Shown: positions 9,102-19,055 of the stretch, piece by piece | Layout of the letters: each line of letters starts with the position of its first letter | How positions within the stretch are numbered: the first letter of the stretch is position 1 | From: Streptomyces megasporus | Lineage (GTDB): Bacteria; Actinomycetota; Actinomycetes; Streptomycetales; Streptomycetaceae | NCBI RefSeq assembly: GCF_000718985.1 | Contig: NZ_JODL01000021.1 | Span: 1 to 64,000, forward strand | DNA: 64,000 nucleotides | Reading direction: 5' to 3' | The notes under the pieces: model-generated | What the model saw: the letters and a program-made list of their open reading frames with translations, nothing else | Told to the model about the DNA's origin: nothing | Databases searched by the model: none | Program-made: the position numbers and the translations under genes

Positions 9102-11243
9102 TCACAGGCTCGGACGATGCGGCACCCCTCCGGCCACCGCGCGCTGTCGCGGCGCCGCCGTGCCCGTCCAGCAGCTTCCGCGGCGGGCCAGCAGGCGGCG
9201 CAGCCAGACCTCGGTGGAGACCAGTTCCGCCAGCCCGTCCAGCGGCAGCGGTTCGCCCTCGGCCGCCGCGCGCAGGGCCTTGCGCACGACGCGGGCCTCG
9301 ATCAGCCCGGCGTCGGCGAGCAGGGGCGCGTCGAAGAGGTCGACGAGTTCGCCGATCCGGGACCGCAGCCCCGTCCGCACGGCCGCCACCTGCGTCGCCT
9401 GGGAGGGCGTGCCCCAGCCGGGCGGCAGGTCGTGGATGCCCGCGCCCGCCAGGACGGCCCGCAGGACGGACGCCCGTGCCCCCGGTTGGACGCGCAGGGA
9501 CTCGGGAAGCGCGCGGCAGGCCCGGACGACCTGGTTGTCCAGGAAGGGCGCGTGCAGTCGCTGGCCGCGGACCTCCGCGGCCTGGTCGAGGACCCGGTGG
9601 TCGGCCGCCAACCGGGCGAGCGCGGCCCGCGCCCGTCGTTCGCCCGGACGCGCCCCGGCCTCCGGGGAGGCCGGGCGCAGGGCCGCATGCTCCAGGCGAA
9701 TCGATACTTCGGCCAATACCTCTCCGGTCAGCCAGCCTGCCGCGGGCCCCGGACGGCACCAGGCGAGGGCGGCGAGCGAGGCGTCCAACACCCCGAGCGT
9801 GCCGTCGGGCCCGGCCTCCCACGCGACATCGCGTTCCCGCAGTCGCCGCGCGGCCTCCAACACCCCGTCCCGGTAAGGGGTACGGGCCAGTCTGCGCGCC
9901 GCGCGGTAGACGGTGAGCGGGACGAGCACCGCCCGTCCGGCCGTTCCCTCCGCCCGCGCCAGCGCCGTGACCGGCCGCAGCAGGTGGCGGCGGCGCCGGT
10001 CGAGCAACAGGTCGGCCAGCCGGGCCGGGTGCGCGTCGAGCGCCTGGCGGGCGCCGTGGCCGGTCAGATGGTCGGCGCTGCCCGCGGCCAGGCGCCGTCG
10101 GTGGCGTTCGGCGACGACCAGCGAGGGGCCGGGTTCGTCGGTCAGCGGTCCGTCGAGGAGCGAGCCGCCGTCCGGCCCGGCGTACGGCAGGGCCTCCTCC
10201 CCCGCCGCGACGACGACGTGGTGCAGCCGGGGGTTCTCGGCGATGCCGCGGGCGCGTTCCAGTTCGGCCTCGCGGCCCGAACGGGGGTCAAGCGTCAGGT
10301 CGTTGAAGGTGACGGCGAGCAGCCGCTCGCCCGCCGACGTCCCCGGTGTGCCGTACACCGTGCCCGGCATCCCCGGCAGTCCGGCAGCCAGCAGCGCGAG
10401 CGTCGCCGACGCGCTGCCGCCGGAGAGGTCCGCGCCGACGCCGGGCGCCGGTCCTCTCACCGGCCGGCCCGCGCGGCGCTGGGCGGGTCCCATGCCGGGG
10501 ATCGGTCCGGGGTCGAGGGTGTCGAGGTCGGGCACGGGCGCGTGGCGCGGACTGGCCAGCCGCACCCGGACGGCCTCCACCAGCGCGTCGCGGACGCCGG
10601 CGACCGCGGCGTCCGCGTCCACCGGAGGCGCGGCGACGACGGTGGGCACGGCGGGTTCGTAGCCGGCGATCTCGCGGCTGCGGCCGTCGCGCATGATCAG
10701 CGCGTGACCGGGCGGTACGCGGCGCACGCCCGCATAGGGGGTGCCGTCGCCCAGGGCCTCGGGCGCGTCGGGGCAGGCGAGCAGGGCGGCGAGGTGACCG
10801 ACGTCGAGTTGGGCCTCGATCAGGTCGGCGAGCGGCAGCGCGGCGGTGGCGTAGGCGGTGCCGCCCGCCCACGGGGTGTGGAAGACGGGCCGGGCGCCGG
10901 CGAGGTCGGTGGTGACGGTGACGCGGCGGCCGACGCGGACCACGACGGTGTAACTGCCGGGCCAGGCGGTGAGATGGCGCAGGGCACCGCCGCGGGCGGC
11001 GTACAGCGCGGTGCGCAGCGCGTCGTCGGAGGCGCCGCAACAGCCCAGGACCGCGAGCTTGTTGCCGCCGTCGACCTCGACCATGCGCACCTCGTCGGGC
11101 CGCCAGTCGCCGACGGCCCACAGGGGGTCGGGGCCACCCCACAACTGTCGCGCGCCGACCGGCTGGATGGTGTGCCCGGGACGGGGAACGGCGATGCTCG
11201 CGCCGTGTGCGTTGTCTGCGGCCCATCCGACCAACCACCGCAT
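9102..11243 (-). CDS. Asparagine synthetase-like (AsnB/lasso-cyclase superfamily) protein
   Basis: A 713-residue protein with an N-terminal Ntn-amidohydrolase-like half (about 1-215, including [14 protein letters not shown] and [17 protein letters not shown]) and a C-terminal PP-loop ATPase-like half. The nucleophile Cys2 of true class II glutaminases is missing, because the protein starts MRWLVGW. The PP-loop reads [15 protein letters not shown] instead of the usual [18 protein letters not shown] is the conserved AsnB C-terminal motif. ATG 11243 is chosen for its GGAGG site 5 nt upstream, although the frame stays open to 11432. No precursor peptide or RiPP protease gene is adjacent. Function is unknown; free asparagine synthesis is unlikely. 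Confidence 0.75.
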   Translation of the reverse strand: MRWLVGWAADNAHGASIAVPRPGHTIQPVGARQLWGGPDPLWAVGDWRPDEVRMVEVDGGNKLAVLGCCGASDDALRTALYAARGGALRHLTAWPGSYTVVVRVGRRVTVTTDLAGARPVFHTPWAGGTAYATAALPLADLIEAQLDVGHLAALLACPDAPEALGDGTPYAGVRRVPPGHALIMRDGRSREIAGYEPAVPTVVAAPPVDADAAVAGVRDALVEAVRVRLASPRHAPVPDLDTLDPGPIPGMGPAQRRAGRPVRGPAPGVGADLSGGSASATLALLAAGLPGMPGTVYGTPGTSAGERLLAVTFNDLTLDPRSGREAELERARGIAENPRLHHVVVAAGEEALPYAGPDGGSLLDGPLTDEPGPSLVVAERHRRRLAAGSADHLTGHGARQALDAHPARLADLLLDRRRRHLLRPVTALARAEGTAGRAVLVPLTVYRAARRLARTPYRDGVLEAARRLRERDVAWEAGPDGTLGVLDASLAALAWCRPGPAAGWLTGEVLAEVSIRLEHAALRPASPEAGARPGERRARAALARLAADHRVLDQAAEVRGQRLHAPFLDNQVVRACRALPESLRVQPGARASVLRAVLAGAGIHDLPPGWGTPSQATQVAAVRTGLRSRIGELVDLFDAPLLADAGLIEARVVRKALRAAAEGEPLPLDGLAELVSTEVWLRRLLARRGSCWTGTAAPRQRAVAGGVPHRPSL

Positions 11244-11863
11244 CGCCGCCTCCGCATGGGCCATCAAGCCGTCGTCGGCGATCGCGGATCGCCGCGACCC
11301 CCGTCGTGTGCGGACCATGCTGCCACGGGATGGGCGTACAAGAGGCGCACGGGAGCGCGGACGCGCGGACATCGGTGCCGCCTCGCGGCCCCCGACGCCG
11401 CCGGCCGAGCCGCCCGCGGCGAACAGCGGCATTCGGCCAAATATCCGCTGTGAGATATGCCGTGCGAAACATCGTCAGCGGTCCGGGAGGTGACGTCACC
11501 TCCCGGACCGAACCGCCGTTCGCGGGGAATGGAACGGCGGTATTCCCCCAGCCCACTGTTTCCTGTGCAGTGGGCCGACCCACGCAGCACCCATGGAAGC
11601 GCTTCCCCTCCGCACCGCACAGAGCGCACGGACAGGCGCACCGGCACACACCCGGAGCACACGCCAGGGGCGCATGCGCGGCGTACTCCACGGTGGTCCG
11701 CGCGCCGTCCACGCGTTGCCGATTGCGCACTCTTGTGCGGAGTCGATTCCCGCCATCCCCGATGCCGCCCCTTAACGGTAGGGATGCGGCGAACTACGCT
11801 GGGTTGACGAACGCCCCGCGGGTACGGTGCGGGGCGGCCGTCGGCTGTGTGTCAGGGGTGCGC
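11244..11863. other. Long intergenic region with a 32-bp palindrome
   Basis: This 620-bp gap separates the divergent AsnB-like and TPR-regulator genes. It contains the perfect palindrome at 11479-11510 and a shorter symmetric element near 11725 (GCGCACTCTTGTGCGG). Small open frames here look like shadows, with no ribosome site plus codon bias to support them. Promoters for both genes must lie here. Confidence 0.5.
11479..11510. promoter_or_regulatory. 32-bp perfect palindrome
   Basis: Two complementary 16-nt halves meet at GGTGAC|GTCACC with no spacer, flanked by GGTCCGGGA and TCCCGGACC. The absence of a loop makes a classic terminator less natural than an operator or a cruciform site. It lies between divergent genes. 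Confidence 0.6.
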
Positions 11864-13345
11864 ATGTCCAGGGAGCCACGCGGGCCGAACGAGAAACTCG
11901 GCGCCGTTCTCGCCCTCGCGGGGATCAGCAACGCCGGACTCGCCCGCCGGGTCAACGACCTCGGCGCGCAAAGGGGATTGAACCTTCGCTACGACAAGAC
12001 ATCGGTCGCCCGGTGGGTCTCCAAGGGCATGGTGCCGCAGGGTGTCGCCCCCCACCTGATCGCCGCCGCGATCGGCAGCAAGCTGGGCCGCCCCGTCCCC
12101 CTGCACGAGATCGGGCTGGCCGACGCCGATCCGGCGCCGGAGGTGGGCCTGGCCTTTCCCCGCGACGTGGGGGCGGCCGTGCGGTCGGCGACCGAGCTGT
12201 ACCGGCTGGACCCGGCCGGACGGCGGGGCAGCGGCGGCATCTGGCAGTCGTTGGCGGGCTCGTTCTCGGTGAGCGCCTACGCCGTGCCCACCTCGCGCTG
12301 GTTGATCAAGCCGGCCGACAGTTCGGTGGCCCGGGACACGGCGGCCCCGACGAAGGCCCGCGAGACGGGCGGGGGGAAGGCGGCCCCGAGCGTGCCCGCG
12401 GCGCCGCCCCCGCCCGCCCCGACGTCCCTGCGCGTCGGCCACAGCGACGTGGCCAAGCTCCGCGAGGCGGCGGAGGAGGCCAGGCGGTGGGACTCGAAGT
12501 ACGGCGGCGGCGACTGGCGTTCGTCGATGGTGCCCGAGTGCCTGCGCGTGGACGCCACCCCGCTGCTGCTGGGTTCCTACAGCGACGAGGTGGGGCGCGC
12601 GCTGTTCGGCGCCACCGCCGAACTGACGCGCCTGGCGGGGTGGATGGCCTTCGACACCGGCCAGCAGGAGGCCGCGCAGCGCTACTACATCCAGGCGCTG
12701 CGGTTGGCGCGGGCGGCGGCGGACGTGCCGTTGGGCGGGTACGTCCTGGCCTCGATGTCGCTCCAGGCGACGTACCGCGGTTTCGCCGACGAGGGCGTGG
12801 ATCTCGCGCAGGCCGCGTTGGAGCGCAACCGGGGTCTGGCCACGGCCCGCACCATGAGCTTCTTCCACCTGGTGGAGGCGCGTGCCCATGCCAAGGCGGG
12901 CGACTCGGCGGCCTGCGGCATGGCGCTGGCGGCGGCGGAGAGCTGGCTGGAGCGCTCCCGGGACGGCGATCCGGACCCGTCCTGGCTGGACTTCTACTCC
13001 TACGACCGGCTCGCCGCCGACGCCGCCGAGTGCTACCGGGACCTGAACGCGCCGCGCCAGGTGCGCCGGTTCACCGAGCAGGCACTGTCGCGCCCCACAG
13101 AGGAGTTCGTCCGCTCGCACGGCCTGCGGCTGGTGGTGTCGGCCGTCGCCGAGCTGGAGTCGGGGAACCTGGACGCGGCCTGCGCGGCGGGCACCCGTGC
13201 GGTGGAGGTCGCGGGCCGGATCTCCTCGGCGCGGACGAAGGAGTACGTGCGGGACCTGCTGCACCGGCTGGAGCCGTACGGCGACGAGCCGCGCGTGGCG
13301 GAACTGCGGGAGCGGGCACGGCCGCTGCTGGCCGCGCCGGCGTGA
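11864..13345 (+). CDS. Sporulation-associated HTH/TPR-like regulator (Orf1590 type)
   Basis: A protein of 493 residues starting [20 protein letters not shown]. An HTH-like N-terminal domain ([16 protein letters not shown], then [16 protein letters not shown]) resembles XRE-type DNA binding. The middle is Pro/Ala-rich. The C-terminal half is helical with TPR-like repeats ([20 protein letters not shown], then [14 protein letters not shown]). This composition matches Streptomyces proteins annotated as sporulation-associated, related to S. griseus Orf1590, which I recall rather than verified. The ATG at 11864 is preceded by GGGGTGCGC, a weak site. It probably controls late developmental genes. 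Confidence 0.75.
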   Translation: MSREPRGPNEKLGAVLALAGISNAGLARRVNDLGAQRGLNLRYDKTSVARWVSKGMVPQGVAPHLIAAAIGSKLGRPVPLHEIGLADADPAPEVGLAFPRDVGAAVRSATELYRLDPAGRRGSGGIWQSLAGSFSVSAYAVPTSRWLIKPADSSVARDTAAPTKARETGGGKAAPSVPAAPPPPAPTSLRVGHSDVAKLREAAEEARRWDSKYGGGDWRSSMVPECLRVDATPLLLGSYSDEVGRALFGATAELTRLAGWMAFDTGQQEAAQRYYIQALRLARAAADVPLGGYVLASMSLQATYRGFADEGVDLAQAALERNRGLATARTMSFFHLVEARAHAKAGDSAACGMALAAAESWLERSRDGDPDPSWLDFYSYDRLAADAAECYRDLNAPRQVRRFTEQALSRPTEEFVRSHGLRLVVSAVAELESGNLDAACAAGTRAVEVAGRISSARTKEYVRDLLHRLEPYGDEPRVAELRERARPLLAAPA

Positions 13346-13500
13346 TCCCCGGCGGCGTCCCGGCGTGATCCCCGGCGGGGCCGGGCGGGCCGCGTTCGGG
13401 TCCGCGCCGGCCCCGGATCGGTCCGCGGCAGCCGCCGAACGGGTCACACCGTGGGCCGTCCGAGGGTTGTTTGTCGGTGGTCCGGGCCATGATGGAAGGC

Positions 13501-14763
13501 GTGTCCACTGTCTCCACGGCTCCCTCCATGGTTCCCGCGAGGCGCGCGGCGTACGACTGCGACGTGCTGGTGGTCGGCGGCGGGATCGTCGGCCTGTCGA
13601 CGGCGTACGCGCTCACCCGCGCCCGGCCCGGCACGCGGGTGGTGGTGCTGGAGAAGGAGCCCGGTCCGGCCCGGCACCAGACCGGCCGCAACAGCGGAGT
13701 GATCCACAGCGGCGTCTACTACCGTCCCGGCTCGCTCAAGGCCCGGTTCGCGGTGCGGGGCGCGGCGGAGATGGTGAAGTTCTGTGCGGAGCACGACATT
13801 CCGCACCGGGTGACGGGGAAGTTGATCGTCGCCACCGAGCGGGGGGAGCTGCCCCGACTGCACGCGCTGGTGCAGCGCGGCCGGGAGAACGGCATCCCGG
13901 TGCGCGAGTTGGGCCCGGCCCAGATCGCCGAGCACGAGCCGCACGTCAACGGGTTGGCGGCCATCCACGTCGCCACCACCGGTGTCTGCGACTTCGGCGC
14001 GGTCGCCGCGGAGTTGGCGCGGCTGGCCTGCGACGCCGGCTCGGAGGTCCGCTACGGCGCCGAGGTGACGGTGGTGGACCGCCGTCCCGGAGTGGGCGTG
14101 GCCGTCCGGACGGCGACGGGTTCGGTGGTGCGGGCCCGGGTTATGGTCAACTGCGCGGGGCTGCACTGCGACCGCGTGGCGCGGCTCGCCGGGGACGCGC
14201 CGCCGGTGCGGATCGTCCCGTTCCGGGGCGAGTACCACGAGCTGTCCCCGGCCCGTGCCGGGTTGGTGCGGGGGCTGGTCTACCCGGTGCCGGACCCGGC
14301 GTTCCCGTTCCTGGGCGTCCACCTGACGCGCGGTGTGGACGGCTCGGTCCACATCGGCCCCAACGCCGTGCCGGCCCTGGCCCGTGAGGGCTACCGGTGG
14401 GCCACCGTCCGTCCCCGCGACCTGGCCGAGGTGCTGGGCCGGCCCGGCACCTGGCACCTCGCCCGCCGCCACTGGCGGTACGGCGCGGGCGAGTTGCGCC
14501 GCTCGTTGTCCAAGGCGGCCTTCACCGAGGCCGTACGCCGTCTGCTGCCGGAGGTGTCCGCCGAGGATCTCGTCCCGGCCCCGGCGGGGGTGCGGGCCCA
14601 GGCGGTCGGGCCGGACGGGACGCTGGTGGACGACTTCCTGATCACCGAGGCCCCGCACACCGTCCACGTCCTCAACGCGCCCTCGCCGGCGGCGACGGCC
14701 TCCCTGCCGATCGGGCGGGAGGTGGCGGACCGGGCGCTGGCCGCGCTGGACGCGACGCGCTGA
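13501..14763 (+). CDS. lhgO: L-2-hydroxyglutarate oxidase-like FAD enzyme
   Basis: An FAD-dependent DAO-family oxidoreductase of about 420 residues. The dinucleotide site reads VLVVGGGIVGLSTAYAL near the N-terminus. GRNSGVIHSGVYY is characteristic of the LhgO family, and the C-terminus has the second FAD contact VLNAPSPAATASLPIG. The family oxidises L-2-hydroxyglutarate to 2-oxoglutarate, a metabolite-repair reaction coupled to the respiratory chain. GTG 13501 is used; in-frame starts at 13471 and the ATGs at 13489 and 13492 are equally possible. It is followed after 93 nt by trmB on the same strand. Confidence 0.82.
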   Translation: MSTVSTAPSMVPARRAAYDCDVLVVGGGIVGLSTAYALTRARPGTRVVVLEKEPGPARHQTGRNSGVIHSGVYYRPGSLKARFAVRGAAEMVKFCAEHDIPHRVTGKLIVATERGELPRLHALVQRGRENGIPVRELGPAQIAEHEPHVNGLAAIHVATTGVCDFGAVAAELARLACDAGSEVRYGAEVTVVDRRPGVGVAVRTATGSVVRARVMVNCAGLHCDRVARLAGDAPPVRIVPFRGEYHELSPARAGLVRGLVYPVPDPAFPFLGVHLTRGVDGSVHIGPNAVPALAREGYRWATVRPRDLAEVLGRPGTWHLARRHWRYGAGELRRSLSKAAFTEAVRRLLPEVSAEDLVPAPAGVRAQAVGPDGTLVDDFLITEAPHTVHVLNAPSPAATASLPIGREVADRALAALDATR

Positions 14764-14856
14764 GCCCGGCCGGCGGTGCGTCCGTCGGCCCGCCCGCCGG
14801 GGAGCGCCCGTCGAAGGAGCGCCCGTCGAAGGGACGGCCGTACACTCGTACCCACT

Positions 14857-15693
14857 GTGTCCGAGAAAGCGCCAGAGAAGACGATTCCCACGCCCCCCGT
14901 CGAGGCGTCCGCCGCGTCGCCGGCCGTGCCGGTCGCCGAACGCCGCCGGGGGAGCATGTTCCCCGACGGCACCGGCCCCTCCGCCAATCCGGCCGGGGAG
15001 CGCCACGAGCGCCGCATCCGCAGCTTCCAGCCCCGTCGCAGCCGCGTCACCGCCAACCAGCGGGACGCCCTGGTGCGGCTGTGGCCGAAGTGGGGGGTGG
15101 AGATCGACGGCGACCGCACGCTGGATCTCGACGCGCTCTTCGACACCCTCCCGCCGGGGTCGCCCGTGGTCCTGGAGATCGGTTTCGGGATGGGCGAGGC
15201 CACCGCGGAGATGGCCGCCGCCGACCCCGGCACCGGCATCCTCGCCGCCGACGTCCACACCCCCGGCCAGGGCAACCTGCTGGGGCTGGCCGAGCGGAAC
15301 GGGCTGACGAACGTCCGGGTCGCCAACGGGGACGCGATCATCCTGCTGCGCGAGATGCTCGCCCCGGACAGCCTCGCCGGGATTCGCGTCTTCTTCCCCG
15401 ATCCGTGGCCCAAGAAGCGCCACCACAAGCGCCGCATCATCCAGCCCGAGTTCGTCGAGCTGGCCGCCTCCCGGCTGGTGCCGGGCGGGTTGCTCCACTG
15501 CGCCACCGACTGGGAGCCGTACGCGGAACAGATGCTCCTGGTGCTCGGCGACTGCCCGGCGCTGGAGAACACCCGGCCGGACGGCGGGTACGCGCCCCGT
15601 CCCGACTTCCGGCCGCTCACCCGCTTCGAGCAGCAGGGCCTGTCCAAGGGCCATGTCGTCCGCGACCTGGTCTTCCGCCGTCGCGTCCCCTGA
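14857..15693 (+). CDS. trmB: tRNA (guanine-N7-)-methyltransferase
   Basis: A 278-residue SAM-dependent methyltransferase that forms m7G46 in tRNA variable loops. The SAM-binding motif reads VVLEIGFGMGEATAEMA. The family signature FFPDPWPKKRHHKRRI and ATDWEPYAEQM follow. An Actinobacteria-type N-terminal extension of about 80 residues with Ala/Pro bias precedes the core. GTG 14857 begins VSEKAPEK and fits the usual Streptomyces start. Just upstream, a 15-bp unit (GAGCGCCCGTCGAAG) is tandemly duplicated at 14802-14831. Confidence 0.9.
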   Translation: MSEKAPEKTIPTPPVEASAASPAVPVAERRRGSMFPDGTGPSANPAGERHERRIRSFQPRRSRVTANQRDALVRLWPKWGVEIDGDRTLDLDALFDTLPPGSPVVLEIGFGMGEATAEMAAADPGTGILAADVHTPGQGNLLGLAERNGLTNVRVANGDAIILLREMLAPDSLAGIRVFFPDPWPKKRHHKRRIIQPEFVELAASRLVPGGLLHCATDWEPYAEQMLLVLGDCPALENTRPDGGYAPRPDFRPLTRFEQQGLSKGHVVRDLVFRRRVP

Positions 15694-15817
15694 GCGGGGA
15701 CGGTCGGGGACGGCCGCCGCGCGAACGGCCCGAGGGGCGGCTTGATCCGTGCGGGGAGACACGGAGCGCCGGGGCCGGAACTGGCTTTCCGGTCTCCGGT
15801 GCGTTAAAGCTCGTCGG

Positions 15818-17035
15818 GTGCGCCAGAAGGTTTCCACGCCACCGGCGGACGGGCGCGGTGCGCGTCTCGCCGCGGCCGTGGGCACGGCTGCCCTGACGGT
15901 GCTGCTCGGGCTGTGCGGCGCGGTGATCCTGGGACTCGTCCACCAGCAGACCGGCTCCGAGGGTTTCCTCGTCGGCCTGGGGCTGGCTCTCCTGCCGGTG
16001 CCGGTGCTGCTCGGCGCGTTCCACTGGCTCGACCGGGCCGCGCCCACGCCCCGGCGGAACCTCCTCTTCGCCCTCGGCTGGGGCGCCTGCGCGGCCACCC
16101 TGGTGTCGATCACCGTGAACGGCTTCGCCACCGAGTGGCTGGCCTCCAGCGTCCTGCCCCGGGCCCCCGACCGGGCCGACGCGCTGGGCGCGACCGTGGT
16201 CGCGCCCTTCGTGGAGGAGACGGCGAAGGCGGGCGCGATCCTGCTGCTGTACCTGCACCGGCCGCGGGACTTCGGCGGTGTCGTCCACGGCGTCGTCGTC
16301 GGGGGCGTCGCCGCCACGGGGTTCGCCTTCACCGAGAACGTCCTCTACCTGGGCAGGGCCTTCGGCGACGACCTGGCGTTCGGACACGTCGGCCTGGAGT
16401 CGACCACATTGGGGACGTTCCTCCAGCGCGCGGTGCTGGCCCCTCTGGCGCATCCCCTCTTCACGGTGCTGGTGGGCCTGGGGTTCGGCGCGGCGGCGTC
16501 GGTGGCCCGGCGCCGGCGGGCGCTGCGCACGGCGCTGCCGCTGCTGGGCCTGGCCGCGGCCGTCACGCTGCACGCCGTGTGGAACGGTGCCGCGACCCGG
16601 CCGACGGAGGTCTTCCTCGCCGTCTACGGCCTGTTCATGGTGCCCGTGCTGGGCGTGGTGGTCTGGGTGACGCTGTGGGCGCGACGCCGGGTGCTGCGCA
16701 CCGTGCGCGCCACGCTCCCCCAGTACGTGGCGGCGGGCTGGCTGACGGTTCCCGAGCCGTACGCCCTGTCGTGCCTGCGCACCCGCGTCCTGGCCCGGGA
16801 GTTGGCGCGCCACCGGTACGGGCGGCGGGCCGCCCGCGAGGTCGCCGAGTACCAGCGGGCGGCCGTGTGTCTGGCGCTGCTCCGTGCCCGCGCGGAGCGC
16901 GGTGCCCCACCGCCGGGTTTCCTCGCCCACGAACGCGACCTTCTCCGCGTCCTCTGGCACCACCGTCCACTGGCCTCCCCGGCCACCGCCTCGGCGGCGG
17001 TCCATGCCGTCCCGCACGCGGCGCACCGGCGCTGA
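15818..17035 (+). CDS. PrsW-family intramembrane metalloprotease
   Basis: A 405-residue polytopic membrane protein with about eight to nine spans. PrsW signatures are all visible: VEETAKA, TGFAFTENVLY, the histidine in LAHPLFT, and HAVWNG, which together form the predicted active site. In Bacillus, PrsW cleaves an anti-sigma factor; here the substrate is unknown. The C-terminal 110 residues are cytoplasmic and Arg-rich. GTG 15818 is chosen because the frame upstream to 15749 lacks family character. It converges on the ATPase gene at 17087. Confidence 0.85.
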   Translation: MRQKVSTPPADGRGARLAAAVGTAALTVLLGLCGAVILGLVHQQTGSEGFLVGLGLALLPVPVLLGAFHWLDRAAPTPRRNLLFALGWGACAATLVSITVNGFATEWLASSVLPRAPDRADALGATVVAPFVEETAKAGAILLLYLHRPRDFGGVVHGVVVGGVAATGFAFTENVLYLGRAFGDDLAFGHVGLESTTLGTFLQRAVLAPLAHPLFTVLVGLGFGAAASVARRRRALRTALPLLGLAAAVTLHAVWNGAATRPTEVFLAVYGLFMVPVLGVVVWVTLWARRRVLRTVRATLPQYVAAGWLTVPEPYALSCLRTRVLARELARHRYGRRAAREVAEYQRAAVCLALLRARAERGAPPPGFLAHERDLLRVLWHHRPLASPATASAAVHAVPHAAHRR

Positions 17036-17086
17036 TCCGCCGTCCGCGCGCACCGGTCCCGGCGTCGGACGGGTGGTCGGCGTCCG

Positions 17087-17773
17087 TCAGTTCCACCTCG
17101 TGGCCTGCGCCGGCATGGCCCGGAAGCGTTTCCGGGCGTGTTCCAGGGCGGTGTCCGGGTCGTGGCCGTGGGCGCGGAGCCAGTGGAGGACGTCGGTGAT
17201 CAGGTGGACGGCGGTCTCCGCGGTCGCGGCCCTCGTCGCCCGGACGGCGCCGTGCCCCGAACCGTGCCCGGAGCCGTGCCCCGAACCGTGGTCGGAGTCG
17301 CAACCGGAGCCGTACAGGGTGAGCAGCGCGTCGGCCCTGGTGACGTGCGCGCCGCCGGTGAGGCCGGTGTCCAGCTCGCACCACGTCACCTTGGCGCCCG
17401 GGCGCAGGTAGACGCCCCAGCCGGCGGTCACGGCGTCGAGGAGGGCCAGTCCCCGACCCGACTCGTGGTCGTCCGGCGCGCTCAGGAGGGTGGGCAGTGC
17501 CCGCGTGTCCGGGTCGGCCAGTTCGATGCGCAGCCGCGTCCGGTTCGTCGAGACGGAGAGGGTGACCGGTGTGCCCGCCCCGACGTGCGTGATGACGTTC
17601 GCGACGAGTTCGCTGACGCAGAGCTGGGCCTCGTCGATGAGTTCCGGGAACCCCCAGAGCGTCAACCGCGTCCGAACGGCGCGCCGCAGAGCGGCCACCT
17701 CCTCCGGCTCCGCCGGAAAGGGCAGTTCCCACCGCCTCATGGACGGACAGTGATCGAGACGCATGGACGCCAT
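17087..17773 (-). CDS. Anti-sigma-factor-like ATP-binding protein with GSGH repeat
   Basis: About 228 residues. The HATPase_c fold is shown by DEAQLCVSELVANVITHVG (N-box), ELADPDTRALP and ESGRGLALLDAVTAGWG. This is the stand-alone regulatory ATPase class common in Streptomyces, often coupled to DUF5753 XRE regulators such as the divergent gene at 17994. A short tandem repeat of Gly-Ser-Gly-His units (DNA near 17258-17300) interrupts the C-terminal part, which otherwise is helical. ATG 17773 or 17764 is likely; an open frame extends to 17827. A DUF397 partner is not seen. Confidence 0.78.
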   Translation of the reverse strand: MASMRLDHCPSMRRWELPFPAEPEEVAALRRAVRTRLTLWGFPELIDEAQLCVSELVANVITHVGAGTPVTLSVSTNRTRLRIELADPDTRALPTLLSAPDDHESGRGLALLDAVTAGWGVYLRPGAKVTWCELDTGLTGGAHVTRADALLTLYGSGCDSDHGSGHGSGHGSGHGAVRATRAATAETAVHLITDVLHWLRAHGHDPDTALEHARKRFRAMPAQATRWN

Positions 17774-17993
17774 CCCTCCGACCCCGGTTTCCCGCTCCCG
17801 CCGTCCTCGGTGACCGCGACGGCACACCGAGTGACGAACGCATGAGAGTATTACACGGTAATTCTCACTGTGTAACTCTCAACAGAGAATCCCCCTCGAA
17901 TCTCCTCCTCCGTGAACTACCTTGTTCCGGCGACGCATTCGGAACACGGACGGGCGGGCATCCGGCGCCTGGCGAAGGGAGAGGTGGCCGGCC

Positions 17994-18837
17994 ATGGCTA
18001 CTGGACCGACGACACGGCGCCGACAGCTCGGCGCCCACCTGCGCAGACTGCGCCGGCAGAAGGGACTGTCACTGGAGGAGGCCGGTGAACTGGTCGGCCT
18101 CTCCAAGGCCACGGTCAGCCGCTACGAGACCAAGGACGGGTCGGTCAAGTGGGCCTTCGTCGACGCCCTGTGCCGCGCGTACGGCACGTCGGACGAGGAA
18201 CGCGCCCACCTCGTCGAACTCGCCAAGGACGCCAGGGCCGAGGGGTGGTGGCAGTCGTACTCCGAGGCGATCCCCGACCGGATGACCCTCTTCCTGACCC
18301 TGGAGAACGAGGCGGTCCGGGAGGACCACTACGCGGCCGTCCAGGTGCCCGACCTGCTCCAGACCCGCCGCTACGCGGAGGCGCTGCACCGCACCGACCT
18401 CGACGCGCCGGACGAGGAGCGCCTCCGGGCCGTCCTCGACGTCCGCATGAAACGGCAGGAGGTCCTCACCCGTCCCGATCCCCTTGAGCTGCGGGTCGTC
18501 CTGGACGAGTCGGCGGTCCGACGCGCCGGACCGCCGGACGTCCACAGGGAGCAGTTGGCGCACCTGGTCGAGTGCGCGCGCCTGCCCAATGTGGACCTGC
18601 GCGTCCTGCCGTTCGACAGGGGGTTCTCGTCCTCCGCGCTCGGCACGTTCCTCGTCCTGGTGGGCACGGGACCCGTCGCTGGACGTCGTGTACCAGGAGA
18701 GCCTGACCGTCTCCCTCTACCTGGAGAAGGAGGCGGAGGTGGAGGAGTACCGCAGGGCGTTCGCCGACCTGTGGCACAGGGCGCTGGAGCCGGACGCCTC
18801 GATCGCCGTGCTCGACGAGCTGCGCAAGGAGGCGTGA
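17994..18837 (+). pseudogene. XRE/DUF5753 regulator with a single frameshift
   Basis: ATG 17994 follows GGGAGAGG. The N-terminal XRE domain reads LGAHLRRLRRQKGLSLEEAG, and GLSKATVSRYE is the recognition helix. The DUF5753 ligand-binding region follows (VPDLLQTRRYAEALHR, then VLDESAVRR). Near 18668-18670 the frame shifts by one base in a G run: upstream is GTFLVLVG, and downstream the family continues in another frame as DPSLDVVYQESLTVSLYLE to the stop at 18837. Restoring one base would give a normal-length Scr1-type protein of about 280 residues. It may be a true mutation or a sequencing error. It is divergent from the ATPase gene. Confidence 0.75.
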
Positions 18838-18975
18838 CGCCCCCCGCCCCCCCCCCGCCGCCCGTGTGACCGCACGGCTCGGCCCCGAGGCGGGGCGAGG
18901 AAGGCCCGGAGATCGGCGGCGAGGAGGTGGTCCCCCAACCCTCCACCCGCACGGGAGAACGCGGTCCGAATCCCC

Positions 18976-19006
18976 TTGACCTCAAGGGAACTCGAGGTGT
19001 GAGAGT
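18976..19006 (+). promoter_or_regulatory. MerR/SoxR-type promoter with 19-bp spacer
   Basis: TTGACC (-35) and GAGAGT (-10) are separated by 19 bp, and the spacer carries the near-palindrome CCTCAAGGGAACTCGAGG at 18980-18997. That sequence is close to the known SoxR box CCTCAAGTTAACTTGAGG. Long spacers with a central dyad are characteristic of MerR-family activated promoters. It lies about 50 nt before the monooxygenase-like gene. Confidence 0.65.
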
Positions 19007-19055
19007 GGTCGGCGAACGCGACGGACACACCTGTGACCAGCGGAGGAGGCCCACC

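Noticed and set aside
9102..11863. A lasso-peptide biosynthetic cluster around the AsnB-like gene
   Set aside because: No precursor peptide, RRE or transglutaminase-like protease gene could be found beside it.
13444..16332. A 962-codon minus-strand open frame
   Set aside because: It runs across lhgO, trmB and the PrsW-like gene, all well supported on the plus strand, and is compositional noise.
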